Program-made: the position numbers and the translations under genes
The notes under the pieces: model-generated
What the model saw: only the letters and a program-made list of their open reading frames with translations
The model's database searches: none
What the model was told of the DNA's origin: nothing
Assembly (NCBI GenBank): GCA_027019265.1
Contig: JALUWX010000031.1
Coordinates: 1 to 64,000 of the forward strand
Reading direction: 5' to 3'
Source: Phycisphaerales bacterium
GTDB lineage: Bacteria; Planctomycetota; Phycisphaerae; Phycisphaerales; UBA1924
Length of the DNA stretch: 64,000 nt
Shown here: positions 32,787-40,653 of the stretch, one piece after another
Layout of the letters: every line of letters starts with the position of its first letter
Position numbering within the stretch: position 1 is the first letter of the stretch

Positions 32787-34607
32787 ATGCTCGCACTCGC
32801 TTGTCGCGCAACCCTGATCGTGCTCACCCTCGGCGTATCCCTCGCGCCGGCGCAGGCGACGTCCCCGCCTCTGTGGACCCCGTCGTCCCCGATCCAGAAC
32901 CCTCCGAACGAGGCGAAGCGGGTCTTGGGGAAGATCCTTTTCTGGGACGAGCAGCTCAGCTCGGACAACACCATGTCGTGCGGGACATGTCATATCCCGT
33001 CCGCCGGTGGGTCCGATCCTCGGCCGGCGATCAATCCGGGGTTCGATGGTGCGTTCGGGACCCCCGACGATGTGGTGGGGTCCAAGGGTGTTGCTTCGCT
33101 CGATGCGATGGACGAATACCTCCGGAACGAGTTTTTCGGTCTCGAGCCCCAGGTCGGGGGTCGGGTTTCTTCGACGAATCTGATGGCGATGTTCTCCGGC
33201 TCTCTCTTCTGGGACGGGCGCGCGGAGTTCTCCTTCGTCGATCCCGAGTCGGGACAGGAGCTTTTCCAGTCCGGGGTCGGCGGGCTCGAGATCCAGGCGC
33301 TCGCGCCGATCTTGAATACCTCGGAGATGGCGCACCAGGGGCGGACCTGGACCCAGGTGAAGGACAAGCTTGGGGGCGTGCGGCCGCTCGCGCTCGCTTC
33401 GGAGATCCCGAGCGATATGCGTGATGCTGTGCTCGCGCATCCGACCTATCCCGGGTTGTTCGAAGACGCGTTCGGTGACCCGGAGATCAACGCGGTCCGG
33501 ATCGCGTTTGCGCTCGCGACGTATCAGCGCACCCTCGTCCCGAACCAGACCCCGTGGGATCTCTGGAACGACGGGGACATGAGCGCGATGACCCCGGAGC
33601 AGACGGAGGGGCTGGAGCTCTTCCAGGAATCCGGGTGCGCGACGTGCCATGCGGCGCCGACCTTCACGAACAACGATTTCATGGCCGACGGTGTCCGTCC
33701 GTCCTTCGAGGACCGTGGGCGCGGGGAGGTGACGGGGAACGCGTTCGAGAACGGCGACTTCCGGACGCCTTCACTCCGGAATGTTGGGCTCCGTCCTCAC
33801 CTGATGCACAACGGCCGATTCGATCTCGACCAGGTGTTCGATTTCTACGCGCATCGTGGACCCATGACCCCGTTCCTCGCTGATGCGCACTTCCTGATCC
33901 AGACCCCGATCGCGTTCGATACGGCGACGGAGGACAAGATCAAGCACTTCCTCCGGACCGGGCTCACGGATCCGCGCGTGGAGAATGAGGAGTTCCCGTT
34001 CGATCGTCCCGCGCTCTACTCCGAGGTTGTCGATTTCAATCCCATCCTCTTCGGGTCCGGGGTCCCCGGGCTCGATGGGCATGTGCCGCTGATGGTCGCG
34101 CTCGGGGTTCCCAACATCGGGAACGACGATTTCAAGATCGGGATCACGGACACACGGAATGGGGCGAGCGCGTTTGTCGCGGTCTCATCGACTCCGCCGA
34201 CGGGTGACCTGCTCGATACGAGCGATCTCCGGGGTCCGTTCATCCTCTCGAACGACGGGGCGCCGATGACGGGAACGGGGACGTTCCGCTATCCCATCCC
34301 GAACGATCCATCGCTCGACGGCACGACGGTCTATCTCCAGTGGCTCGTTTCGGATCCGAATGCGCCCGATGGGTTCGCGCGTTCCAAGGTCGCGCGTCTG
34401 GATTTCCTCTGCTCGATGGAACTGCCGTGCTTCATCCACTGTGTCGCTGACTTCAACAACGACGGGGCGTCCGACTTCTTCGATCTGAGCGCGTTCCTCA
34501 TGGCGCTGTCGAACGAGAACGACATCGCGGATCTCAACAGTGATGGGGAGTTCGATTTCTTCGATGTCAGCGCGTTCCTGATGGCGTTCGGGGAGGGGTG
34601 TCCCTGA
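32787..34607 (+). CDS. Di-haem cytochrome c peroxidase/MauG-like protein with dockerin-like module
   Basis: 606 residues; ATG 32787 has gggagga upstream, and the signal peptide ends A-Q-A. Haem sites are CGTCH at 65-69 and CATCH at 284-288. LGKILFWDEQLSSD before the first haem and FRTPSLRNVGLRPHLMHNGR after the second are diagnostic for the bacterial CCP/MauG family, which reduces H2O2 or oxidises protein side chains. A beta domain (about 430-540) links to the tail loops DFNNDGASDFFD and DLNSDGEFDFFD, ending EGCP. The electron donor could be the nearby pentahaem cytochrome. Confidence 0.9.
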   Translation: MLALACRATLIVLTLGVSLAPAQATSPPLWTPSSPIQNPPNEAKRVLGKILFWDEQLSSDNTMSCGTCHIPSAGGSDPRPAINPGFDGAFGTPDDVVGSKGVASLDAMDEYLRNEFFGLEPQVGGRVSSTNLMAMFSGSLFWDGRAEFSFVDPESGQELFQSGVGGLEIQALAPILNTSEMAHQGRTWTQVKDKLGGVRPLALASEIPSDMRDAVLAHPTYPGLFEDAFGDPEINAVRIAFALATYQRTLVPNQTPWDLWNDGDMSAMTPEQTEGLELFQESGCATCHAAPTFTNNDFMADGVRPSFEDRGRGEVTGNAFENGDFRTPSLRNVGLRPHLMHNGRFDLDQVFDFYAHRGPMTPFLADAHFLIQTPIAFDTATEDKIKHFLRTGLTDPRVENEEFPFDRPALYSEVVDFNPILFGSGVPGLDGHVPLMVALGVPNIGNDDFKIGITDTRNGASAFVAVSSTPPTGDLLDTSDLRGPFILSNDGAPMTGTGTFRYPIPNDPSLDGTTVYLQWLVSDPNAPDGFARSKVARLDFLCSMELPCFIHCVADFNNDGASDFFDLSAFLMALSNENDIADLNSDGEFDFFDVSAFLMAFGEGCP

Positions 34608-34691
34608 TCGGGTTCTTGGATATTTGTATGGATCATGATCGGGTGTGCGCGTGAATTGCTCGTTGATATGGGGCTCTTCGGCGGATGAATC

Positions 34692-34720
34692 TTGAGCGGA
34701 ACGGGTCCCGTGTGTACCCT
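34692..34720 (+). promoter_or_regulatory. Promoter of the PQQ-type dehydrogenase gene
   Basis: TTGAGC (34692-34697), a 17-base spacer and TACCCT (34715-34720). The start near 34727 leaves a leader of about 165 bases. Confidence 0.4.
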
Positions 34721-34732
34721 GATTCTGCGTAA

Positions 34733-34862
34733 AGCCCCGGGTTCCAGGGGGTTCTGTCCCCCGGGGTTGTCGTTATCAATCGCGCGATCGATCCGTGAAA
34801 GGTTACGGATCGCCGCGTCCGGCTGATCCCCACCCGAGGACACGCCGAGAAACCGGATCAGC
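34733..34862 (+). promoter_or_regulatory. Structured leader with three hairpins
   Basis: Hairpin 1 pairs AGCCCCGGG (34733-34741) with CCCGGGGTT (34760-34768) and is followed by GTCGTT; an inner GGGGG/CCCCC pairing competes with it. Hairpin 2 pairs CGATCCGT (34789-34796) with ACGGATCG (34805-34812). Hairpin 3 pairs GCTGATCC (34822-34829) with GGATCAGC (34855-34862) around 25 bases. I recognise no known riboswitch. Hairpin 1 may simply terminate the upstream peroxidase gene. Confidence 0.4.
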
Positions 34863-34891
34863 ACCGATCCCCGTCGAGGAGAGACCCACCC

Positions 34892-36247
34892 ATGAAACGT
34901 CTACTGGCCACCACCGCGATCGCGCTCACCATGATGACCGGGGCCGCTCAGGCGCAGCTCCAGGGCGAGCTCGTTGCGAGCGTGTCGTCCCCCGTTTTCG
35001 TCACCCATGCCAACGACGGCTCGGGACGGATTTTCGTCGTTCAGCAGAACGGGCTGATCCGGATCGTGGACTCCGACGGCAACCTCCTCGCGAGCTCGTT
35101 CCTCAACATCTCCGACCGGGTGACTTCGGGCGGGGAGCGTGGTCTGCTCGGGCTCGCGTTCCACCCCGACTACGCCATCGAGGGCGCGGACGGTGAGGGC
35201 AAGTTCTACGTGAACTACACGACGACGAGCGGCGGGTCGCGCACGGTCATCTCCGAATTCTCCGTCTTCGATGTCGATCCCGACATCGCGGACTCCACGT
35301 CGGAGCGTGTCCTGCTCGAGATCGCGCAGCCCTTCTCCAACCACAACGGTGGGTGGATCGGGTTCGGTCCCGACGGGTACCTGTACATCTCGATGGGTGA
35401 CGGCGGTTCGGGCGGCGATCCCGGGAACCGCGCGGCGAACCTTTCGGTCCTCCTGGGCAAGATGCTCCGGATCGACATCGATAACCAGGACCCCGGGCTC
35501 GAGTACGCGATCCCCGGCGACAACCCCTGGAACGACGCTGACACGACCACCCGCGGCGAGATCTACCACTACGGGCTCCGCAATGCGTGGCGTAACTCGT
35601 TCGACCGTGACAACGGCGACTTCTGGATCGCGGATGTCGGTCAGAACGCGTGGGAAGAGATCAACCACAATGTCGGGAACACCCCGGGTCTGTTCTACGG
35701 GTGGCGCTGCCGCGAAGGGCTCGTGCAGTACAGCACGGGGTCGTGCGGGGTGACGGGGTGGACGGATCCGCAGTACGTCTACAACCACAGCGAGGGCTGC
35801 TCGGTCACGGGTGGGTACGTGTACCGTGGGTGCGCGATGAGCGAGGAGTACCAGGGTTTGTACTTCTTCGCCGACTACTGCACGGGGACCATCTGGACCC
35901 TCGATCCGAGCGACAGCTACACCCGTTCGACCCAGTTCTCCGCCGGGTTCGGGGTGACGTCCTTCGGCGAAGACGAGGACGGGGAGATCTACTACACGCG
36001 CGGGAGCGCCGTCTACAAGATCGTCGATCCCAACGCGCCCGATGACGACAACAACGGGATCCCCGACGGGTGCGAGACCTGCGCGGCGGACTTCACCGGG
36101 GACGGGATGCTCGATTTTTTCGACCTGAGCGCCTTTCTCCAAGCGCTCACCAACGAGGAGTCCAACGCGGACATCACGATGGACGGCGAGTGGGACTTCT
36201 TTGACGTGAGCGCATACCTCGGGCTGTACCAGCAGGGCTGCCCGTGA
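34892..36247 (+). CDS. PQQ-dependent sugar (glucose/sorbosone) dehydrogenase with dockerin-like module
   Basis: 451 residues with a signal peptide ending A-Q-A and a gaggagag Shine-Dalgarno. The six-bladed propeller carries the family's blocks ERGLLGLAFHPDY, FSNHNGGWIGFGPDGYLYIS, GDGGSGGDPGNRAAN, LGKMLRIDID and YGLRNAWRNSFD. These enzymes oxidise aldoses on the outer side of the inner membrane using PQQ. Extra Cys pairs occur at WRCREG/GSCGV and in EGCSVTGGYVYRGC. The tail loops are DFTGDGMLDFFD and DITMDGEWDFFD, ending QGCP. Which sugar is oxidised is unknown. Confidence 0.9.
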   Translation: MKRLLATTAIALTMMTGAAQAQLQGELVASVSSPVFVTHANDGSGRIFVVQQNGLIRIVDSDGNLLASSFLNISDRVTSGGERGLLGLAFHPDYAIEGADGEGKFYVNYTTTSGGSRTVISEFSVFDVDPDIADSTSERVLLEIAQPFSNHNGGWIGFGPDGYLYISMGDGGSGGDPGNRAANLSVLLGKMLRIDIDNQDPGLEYAIPGDNPWNDADTTTRGEIYHYGLRNAWRNSFDRDNGDFWIADVGQNAWEEINHNVGNTPGLFYGWRCREGLVQYSTGSCGVTGWTDPQYVYNHSEGCSVTGGYVYRGCAMSEEYQGLYFFADYCTGTIWTLDPSDSYTRSTQFSAGFGVTSFGEDEDGEIYYTRGSAVYKIVDPNAPDDDNNGIPDGCETCAADFTGDGMLDFFDLSAFLQALTNEESNADITMDGEWDFFDVSAYLGLYQQGCP

Positions 36248-36289
36248 TCGATCCGGGCTGAGCCCGTCGATCCGATCTTGAACGAACCG

Positions 36290-36317
36290 CACCCCAGGGA
36301 CTCCCTGGGGTGTTTTT
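36290..36317 (+). terminator. Intrinsic terminator after the PQQ-type dehydrogenase
   Basis: CACCCCAGGG pairs with CCCTGGGGTG around a 3-base loop, followed by TTTTT. Confidence 0.9.
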
Positions 36318-36465
36318 ATCGCACGTGGGGCGGAATCCCCCTCGGATCGGGCAAATTCGGCGGTTTTTCATCATGTCGGCGCTCCGATCGCTGATAGCAT
36401 TTTTTTCTCGTGATCGTGCGCGCACGTGATGCGGCGGTCCCAATCGCACAGGGGAGAGAACCCAG

Positions 36466-39400
36466 ATGAAAGCCAGCACCATTTTCAGCGCTATCGCGCT
36501 CACCACCCTCGCCGGGACGGCGACGAACACCCTCGCCGGACCGACCACGATCAACTGGCTCAGCCCGGTTGACGGGAACTGGAATGTCGGCGCGAACTGG
36601 GATGGAGGGGTCTTCCCCAACGGGTCTGGGGTTTCCGCGGTCCTCGGGCTCTCGGGGATGTACACCGTTGCGATCACGTCCAACATCACGATCGATGGGC
36701 TCGGGATCACCAACCCCAGCGCGGTGCTCACCACGGGGAGCAATCTCCTGACTGTCGGGGCGTCGGGGATCATGAACGATGGGACCATCGTCATGAACGT
36801 CGGGGGCTCGAGCATCAACGCGAACCTGAGCTTCTCAGCGCCCGCAACGATCTCCGGGTCCGGGGAGATCATGCTGAACGCGGCGACGGCGAACGATGAC
36901 GCGCAGATCAACACGACCGGGGCTCTGACCAACGGGGCTGGTCACACGATCCGTGGTTCGGGTCGGCTCAACGGGACGATCACGAACAACGGGAGCATCA
37001 TCGCGGACGATGCTGGGAACATCGGGATCCGATTCGCCGGGACTCTGGATTCGAGCGGGGGCGGGACCATCCTGGCCGATGGCTCTTCGATCCGGCTCGA
37101 CAACTCGCTCACCACGAACGGAACGTTCGAGACGGCGAACGGCGGGGTTGTTGTCGCTGACAGCGGGACCGCGCTCCTCGACACGATGACCAACGAGGGG
37201 ACCATGCACGTGCTCACGAGCGGGATGCTCGATGTGCAGAACTCGTTCATCAACAACGGGACCGTGGTCATCAACCCGGACATGCTCGTTTTCAATGCAC
37301 GGATGCGTGTGAATAGTGATCTGACCATCGAAGGGACGGGCGATATCCAGCTCATGGCGGTTTCGGCGACCGATGACGCCCAGCTCCTCCCGAACGGGCC
37401 TTTCACCCTCACCATCGGATCCGGTCAGACCGTCCACGGCTCGGGCTGGATCGGCTCCTCGACCGACGGGTCGGTGACGAACAACGGGATCATCCGCGCG
37501 GACGACCCCGCGCAGCAGCTCCTGATGCGCGGGATCCACAACGCTGGATCGGGGACCTACGAAGCGGACAACGCCGTCTTGGGTATCGCCGCGAACGCGG
37601 TCATGAACTCGAGTGTGTTCCAGTCTTCGGGCACGGGCGCTGTGACGCTCGATACCTCTGTTGCGACCCTCAACTCGTGCACCAACCAGGGTGTGCTGAA
37701 CATCAAGGGTGGGTCGGACACGCTCGCGATCAACGGGTCGATCACCAACAACGGGACGATCAACATCAACTCCACTGGAGAGGTGTTCAACGCGACGATG
37801 CGGTTCGATTCGCCGACCACGATCAGCGGGGTCGGGCAGATCGTGCTCGATCAGGCCGGCGACTTCAACGATGCGCACATGACCACGAGCGGAGGCGATG
37901 TCATCATCGGGTCCGCGCAGGATGTCCGTGGGTCGGGTCGGATCAACGGGAGCGGGGGGATGTTCGACAACCGTGGGATCATCCGTGCTGACGACCCCGC
38001 GTTCCCCCTTGTCCTGACGGGTGTTCATGACGGCTCCCTGGGCGGGGACTACCGCGCGGACAACGGGATGCTCTCCCTCCGTCCCGGCTCAACCCTCACG
38101 GGTGGGACGTTCTGGAGCACGGGGACGGGTATCGTGGAGATGAACGGTGGGGGGACGGCGACGATCGGGTCCGTGGTCAACAACGGCGCGATGGGGATCG
38201 CCGGGGAGGGCAACTTCCTCGCGCTCAACGGGCCGCTGGAGAACAACGGCTCCATCATCGTGAACACCACGGCGCAGATCTTCAACGCGCGGATCCGCGC
38301 TGACGTGACCACGGAGATCAGCGGCACGGGGACCATCGAACTCGTCGCGGTCTCCGCTCCGGGTGACGCTGAAATTTTCACCGAGAGCTTGGTCACCCTG
38401 ACGATCGGGGACAACCAGGTCGTCTCGGGTTCGGGGCTGATCCAGCCCGCCGTGGATGGGATGATCATCAACAACGGGACCTTCATCGCGAACGATCCCG
38501 TCGTCCCCCTTCATCTCGACAACACGATCGATTCGACGAACGGCGAGATGATCGCCGACGGCGCGGTCATGCTGCTCCGGGGTGGCGCGGTCATCACCGG
38601 AGGGACGTACGACACCCTGAATGATGGGGTGGTCCGGACCGACAGCGGGACGATCACGGTGTCCGATCTCGTCTCCAACGGGACCTTCGAGATTCAGGGT
38701 GTTACCTCGACCCTCAACGTTTCCGGGACCATGGTCAACAACGGGGTCCTCTCGATGAACCCCCAGATGAGCCCCTTCGATGCCAGACTCATTGCGCAGT
38801 CCGATGTCACCATCAGCGGCACGGGGTCCATCCAGATGGATGTGGGTTCGGTGTTGCCTGATGCGGACATCAACGCGAACGGGTTCACCATCACCCTCGG
38901 CGAGAACCAGGTCATCCACGGCTCGGGTCGGGTTCGTGGGGTTGTTGATTCCCAGGGCGGGCTCGCGCCCGGGGGGGTGCTCCGTCAGATCGATGTCGGG
39001 GTTTTCAGCCTTGGCGCGAACGCGCAATCGACCTTCGACCTCGGCGGGATCAACGCGAGCGAGTTCGATCGGGTCACGCTCGGGGATGGTGATACCCTCA
39101 CGCTCGGGGGCGCGGTCACGATCAACCTCGATGACGGGTACGTCCCCTTCTTCGGCGACTCCTGGGACATCATCAGCGCCTCGGGTGGCGGCGTGATCAT
39201 GGACGAGTTCGACCTCGATTCCACGGTTGTTCCCGTCGCGCCCCTCGGGCTCGTGTACCGTGTGGTCTACGAAGATCAGCGCGTGTTTGTTGTGCTCACC
39301 TGTGATTCCGATCTCACGGGTGACGGTGTGCTCGACTTCTTCGATGTCTCGCTCTTCCTCAACTTCTACGCCGCCGGCGATGAACGCGCCGACTTCACCG

Positions 39401-39471
39401 GGGACGGTCAGTTCGACTTCTTCGACCTCTCCCTCTTCCTGAACCTCTTCTCCGGGAAGTGCGGCGGATAA
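36466..39471 (+). CDS. Giant secreted beta-helix repeat protein with variant dockerin-like module
   Basis: 1001 residues with a signal peptide ending L-A-G. About five imperfect repeats of roughly 150 residues follow. Each contains N-A-x-x-R/F-x-S/D ... T-I-S-G-T-G-x-I, then Q-x-V-x-G-S-G and N-N-G-x-I-x-A-D-D-P, with frequent N-N-G-T-I turns, typical of right-handed beta-helix or autotransporter-like adhesins. An N-terminal WNVGANWDGGVFPN block is common in such proteins. The tail loops DLTGDGVLDFFD and DFTGDGQFDFFD end in KCGG instead of GCP. No beta-barrel is present. It may be a surface adhesin or a matrix protein. Confidence 0.8.
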   Translation: MKASTIFSAIALTTLAGTATNTLAGPTTINWLSPVDGNWNVGANWDGGVFPNGSGVSAVLGLSGMYTVAITSNITIDGLGITNPSAVLTTGSNLLTVGASGIMNDGTIVMNVGGSSINANLSFSAPATISGSGEIMLNAATANDDAQINTTGALTNGAGHTIRGSGRLNGTITNNGSIIADDAGNIGIRFAGTLDSSGGGTILADGSSIRLDNSLTTNGTFETANGGVVVADSGTALLDTMTNEGTMHVLTSGMLDVQNSFINNGTVVINPDMLVFNARMRVNSDLTIEGTGDIQLMAVSATDDAQLLPNGPFTLTIGSGQTVHGSGWIGSSTDGSVTNNGIIRADDPAQQLLMRGIHNAGSGTYEADNAVLGIAANAVMNSSVFQSSGTGAVTLDTSVATLNSCTNQGVLNIKGGSDTLAINGSITNNGTININSTGEVFNATMRFDSPTTISGVGQIVLDQAGDFNDAHMTTSGGDVIIGSAQDVRGSGRINGSGGMFDNRGIIRADDPAFPLVLTGVHDGSLGGDYRADNGMLSLRPGSTLTGGTFWSTGTGIVEMNGGGTATIGSVVNNGAMGIAGEGNFLALNGPLENNGSIIVNTTAQIFNARIRADVTTEISGTGTIELVAVSAPGDAEIFTESLVTLTIGDNQVVSGSGLIQPAVDGMIINNGTFIANDPVVPLHLDNTIDSTNGEMIADGAVMLLRGGAVITGGTYDTLNDGVVRTDSGTITVSDLVSNGTFEIQGVTSTLNVSGTMVNNGVLSMNPQMSPFDARLIAQSDVTISGTGSIQMDVGSVLPDADINANGFTITLGENQVIHGSGRVRGVVDSQGGLAPGGVLRQIDVGVFSLGANAQSTFDLGGINASEFDRVTLGDGDTLTLGGAVTINLDDGYVPFFGDSWDIISASGGGVIMDEFDLDSTVVPVAPLGLVYRVVYEDQRVFVVLTCDSDLTGDGVLDFFDVSLFLNFYAAGDERADFTGDGQFDFFDLSLFLNLFSGKCGG

Positions 39472-39502
39472 CGGCTCCCGGACGATCTGTTTCACCCTCA
39501 AG

Positions 39503-39525
39503 CCCCGTGATTCCACGGGGTTTTT
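39503..39525 (+). terminator. Intrinsic terminator after the beta-helix gene
   Basis: CCCCGTG pairs with CACGGGG around ATTC, followed by TTTTT. Confidence 0.85.
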
Positions 39526-39527
39526 CA

Positions 39528-39556
39528 TTGGGGCCCGAGCTTCGGCGTGATACGCT
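39528..39556 (+). promoter_or_regulatory. Promoter of the small dockerin-tagged gene
   Basis: TTGGGG (39528-39533), a 17-base spacer and TACGCT (39551-39556), directly behind the upstream terminator. Confidence 0.45.
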
Positions 39557-39597
39557 CGATCTCGCGAATCCGCGATCCTCGAAGGAGAGAGCCGAAT

Positions 39598-40419
39598 ATG
39601 TACCGTGATCTGTTCGCCGTCTGTGTTGTTGCCGCCGCGACCCCGGCGCTCGCGTCCCCGCTCGATCTCGTCATCGATCCCACGCAGTCCAGTGTGGATC
39701 TGACGATCGAGATCGATCTCGGGACACTCGGAGGGGATACCGATTCGGATTCCTCGAGCGTCAGCGGCTCGATCCAGCTCGCGCTCGATGACTTCGATGC
39801 GCCCTCACGCGCCATCCTCGGGGACTTCGACGCGCAGCTCGACGACGATCTCCAGTTCGACTGGGTCCCGGCTTTCCTCTCGACGGCCGACGCGACCCTC
39901 ACCGACGCCGCCGTCAGCGATGCGATCCCGGGGACACCTTCTGCGCCCGCGGGGATCGGCGCGATGAACGAGGTCTCGTTCGTCGGGGTCCCCGTCTCGA
40001 TCACGGGGATCCTCGATGTCTCGTACAACATCTTCCTCTTCGGGTCGGGGATGGAAGTCGTGGACTTCTCCACCCTGGGCGATGTTGTGACGGACATCAC
40101 GGGGACCGTGGTGGTGTCCGGGGGGATCGTGACCCTCAGCGGCTCATTCCCCATCGAGAGCTCCCAGCCCCTCATCGTGGACGGGAACGAGCTCGGGACG
40201 GTCATCGTCACGGGGACGGCGACTCTCGTCGCGCGGGCTCCGGTTCCCGAGTGCCGAGCGGATCTGACGAACGATGGGGAACTCGATTTCTTCGATGTCA
40301 GCGCCTTCCTCCAGGGGCTGAGCTCCAACGATCTGTGCTCGGATTACAACGCCGACGGCGCGTGGGATTTCTTTGATGTCAGCGCCTTCCTCAGTGATTT
40401 GGGTGCTGGGTGTCCGTAA
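39598..40419 (+). CDS. Secreted protein of unknown family with dockerin-like module
   Basis: 273 residues; ATG 39598 has gaaggagaga upstream. A signal peptide ends L-A-S. The mature domain (about 20-220) is acidic and beta-rich (LDLVIDPTQSSVDLTIEIDL, then SGSIQLALDDF), like the short hypothetical proteins that carry PEP-CTERM tails in related genomes. The tail loops are DLTNDGELDFFD and DYNADGAWDFFD with an extra Cys between them, ending AGCP. I cannot assign a function. Confidence 0.7.
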   Translation: MYRDLFAVCVVAAATPALASPLDLVIDPTQSSVDLTIEIDLGTLGGDTDSDSSSVSGSIQLALDDFDAPSRAILGDFDAQLDDDLQFDWVPAFLSTADATLTDAAVSDAIPGTPSAPAGIGAMNEVSFVGVPVSITGILDVSYNIFLFGSGMEVVDFSTLGDVVTDITGTVVVSGGIVTLSGSFPIESSQPLIVDGNELGTVIVTGTATLVARAPVPECRADLTNDGELDFFDVSAFLQGLSSNDLCSDYNADGAWDFFDVSAFLSDLGAGCP

Positions 40420-40565
40420 TTTGAGCCGGGATGGGGCTCCCGGATTGTTATCGGGCCTTTCGATGATCGGTTGTGTGTGATTGGTGGACCAGAAGCCCGG
40501 GATTCCGGCGGATTGGGCGGATATTGCGGACCCACCCCAATGTGGTCCCAATTGTGTCCGATCTC

Positions 40566-40594
40566 TTGCAACCATGACCGATCTGTGGGAGAAT
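40566..40594 (+). promoter_or_regulatory. Promoter of the pentahaem cytochrome gene
   Basis: TTGCAA (40566-40571), a 17-base spacer and GAGAAT (40589-40594), about 60 bases before ATG 40654. Confidence 0.4.
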
Positions 40595-40653
40595 CAGGGT
40601 GCAGGAGGCTCGATTCCGAGCCGCGACAGGTCTTTGTTCGGGAGAGACGTCCA

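Noticed and set aside
34727-34891. Cobalamin, c-di-GMP or SAM riboswitch in the dehydrogenase leader
   Set aside because: None of the conserved core sequences that I know for these classes is present; only generic hairpins are.
40420-40460. Terminator after the small dockerin-tagged gene
   Set aside because: CCCGGAT/ATCGGG pairs only with a bulge and lacks a U-run, too weak to call.
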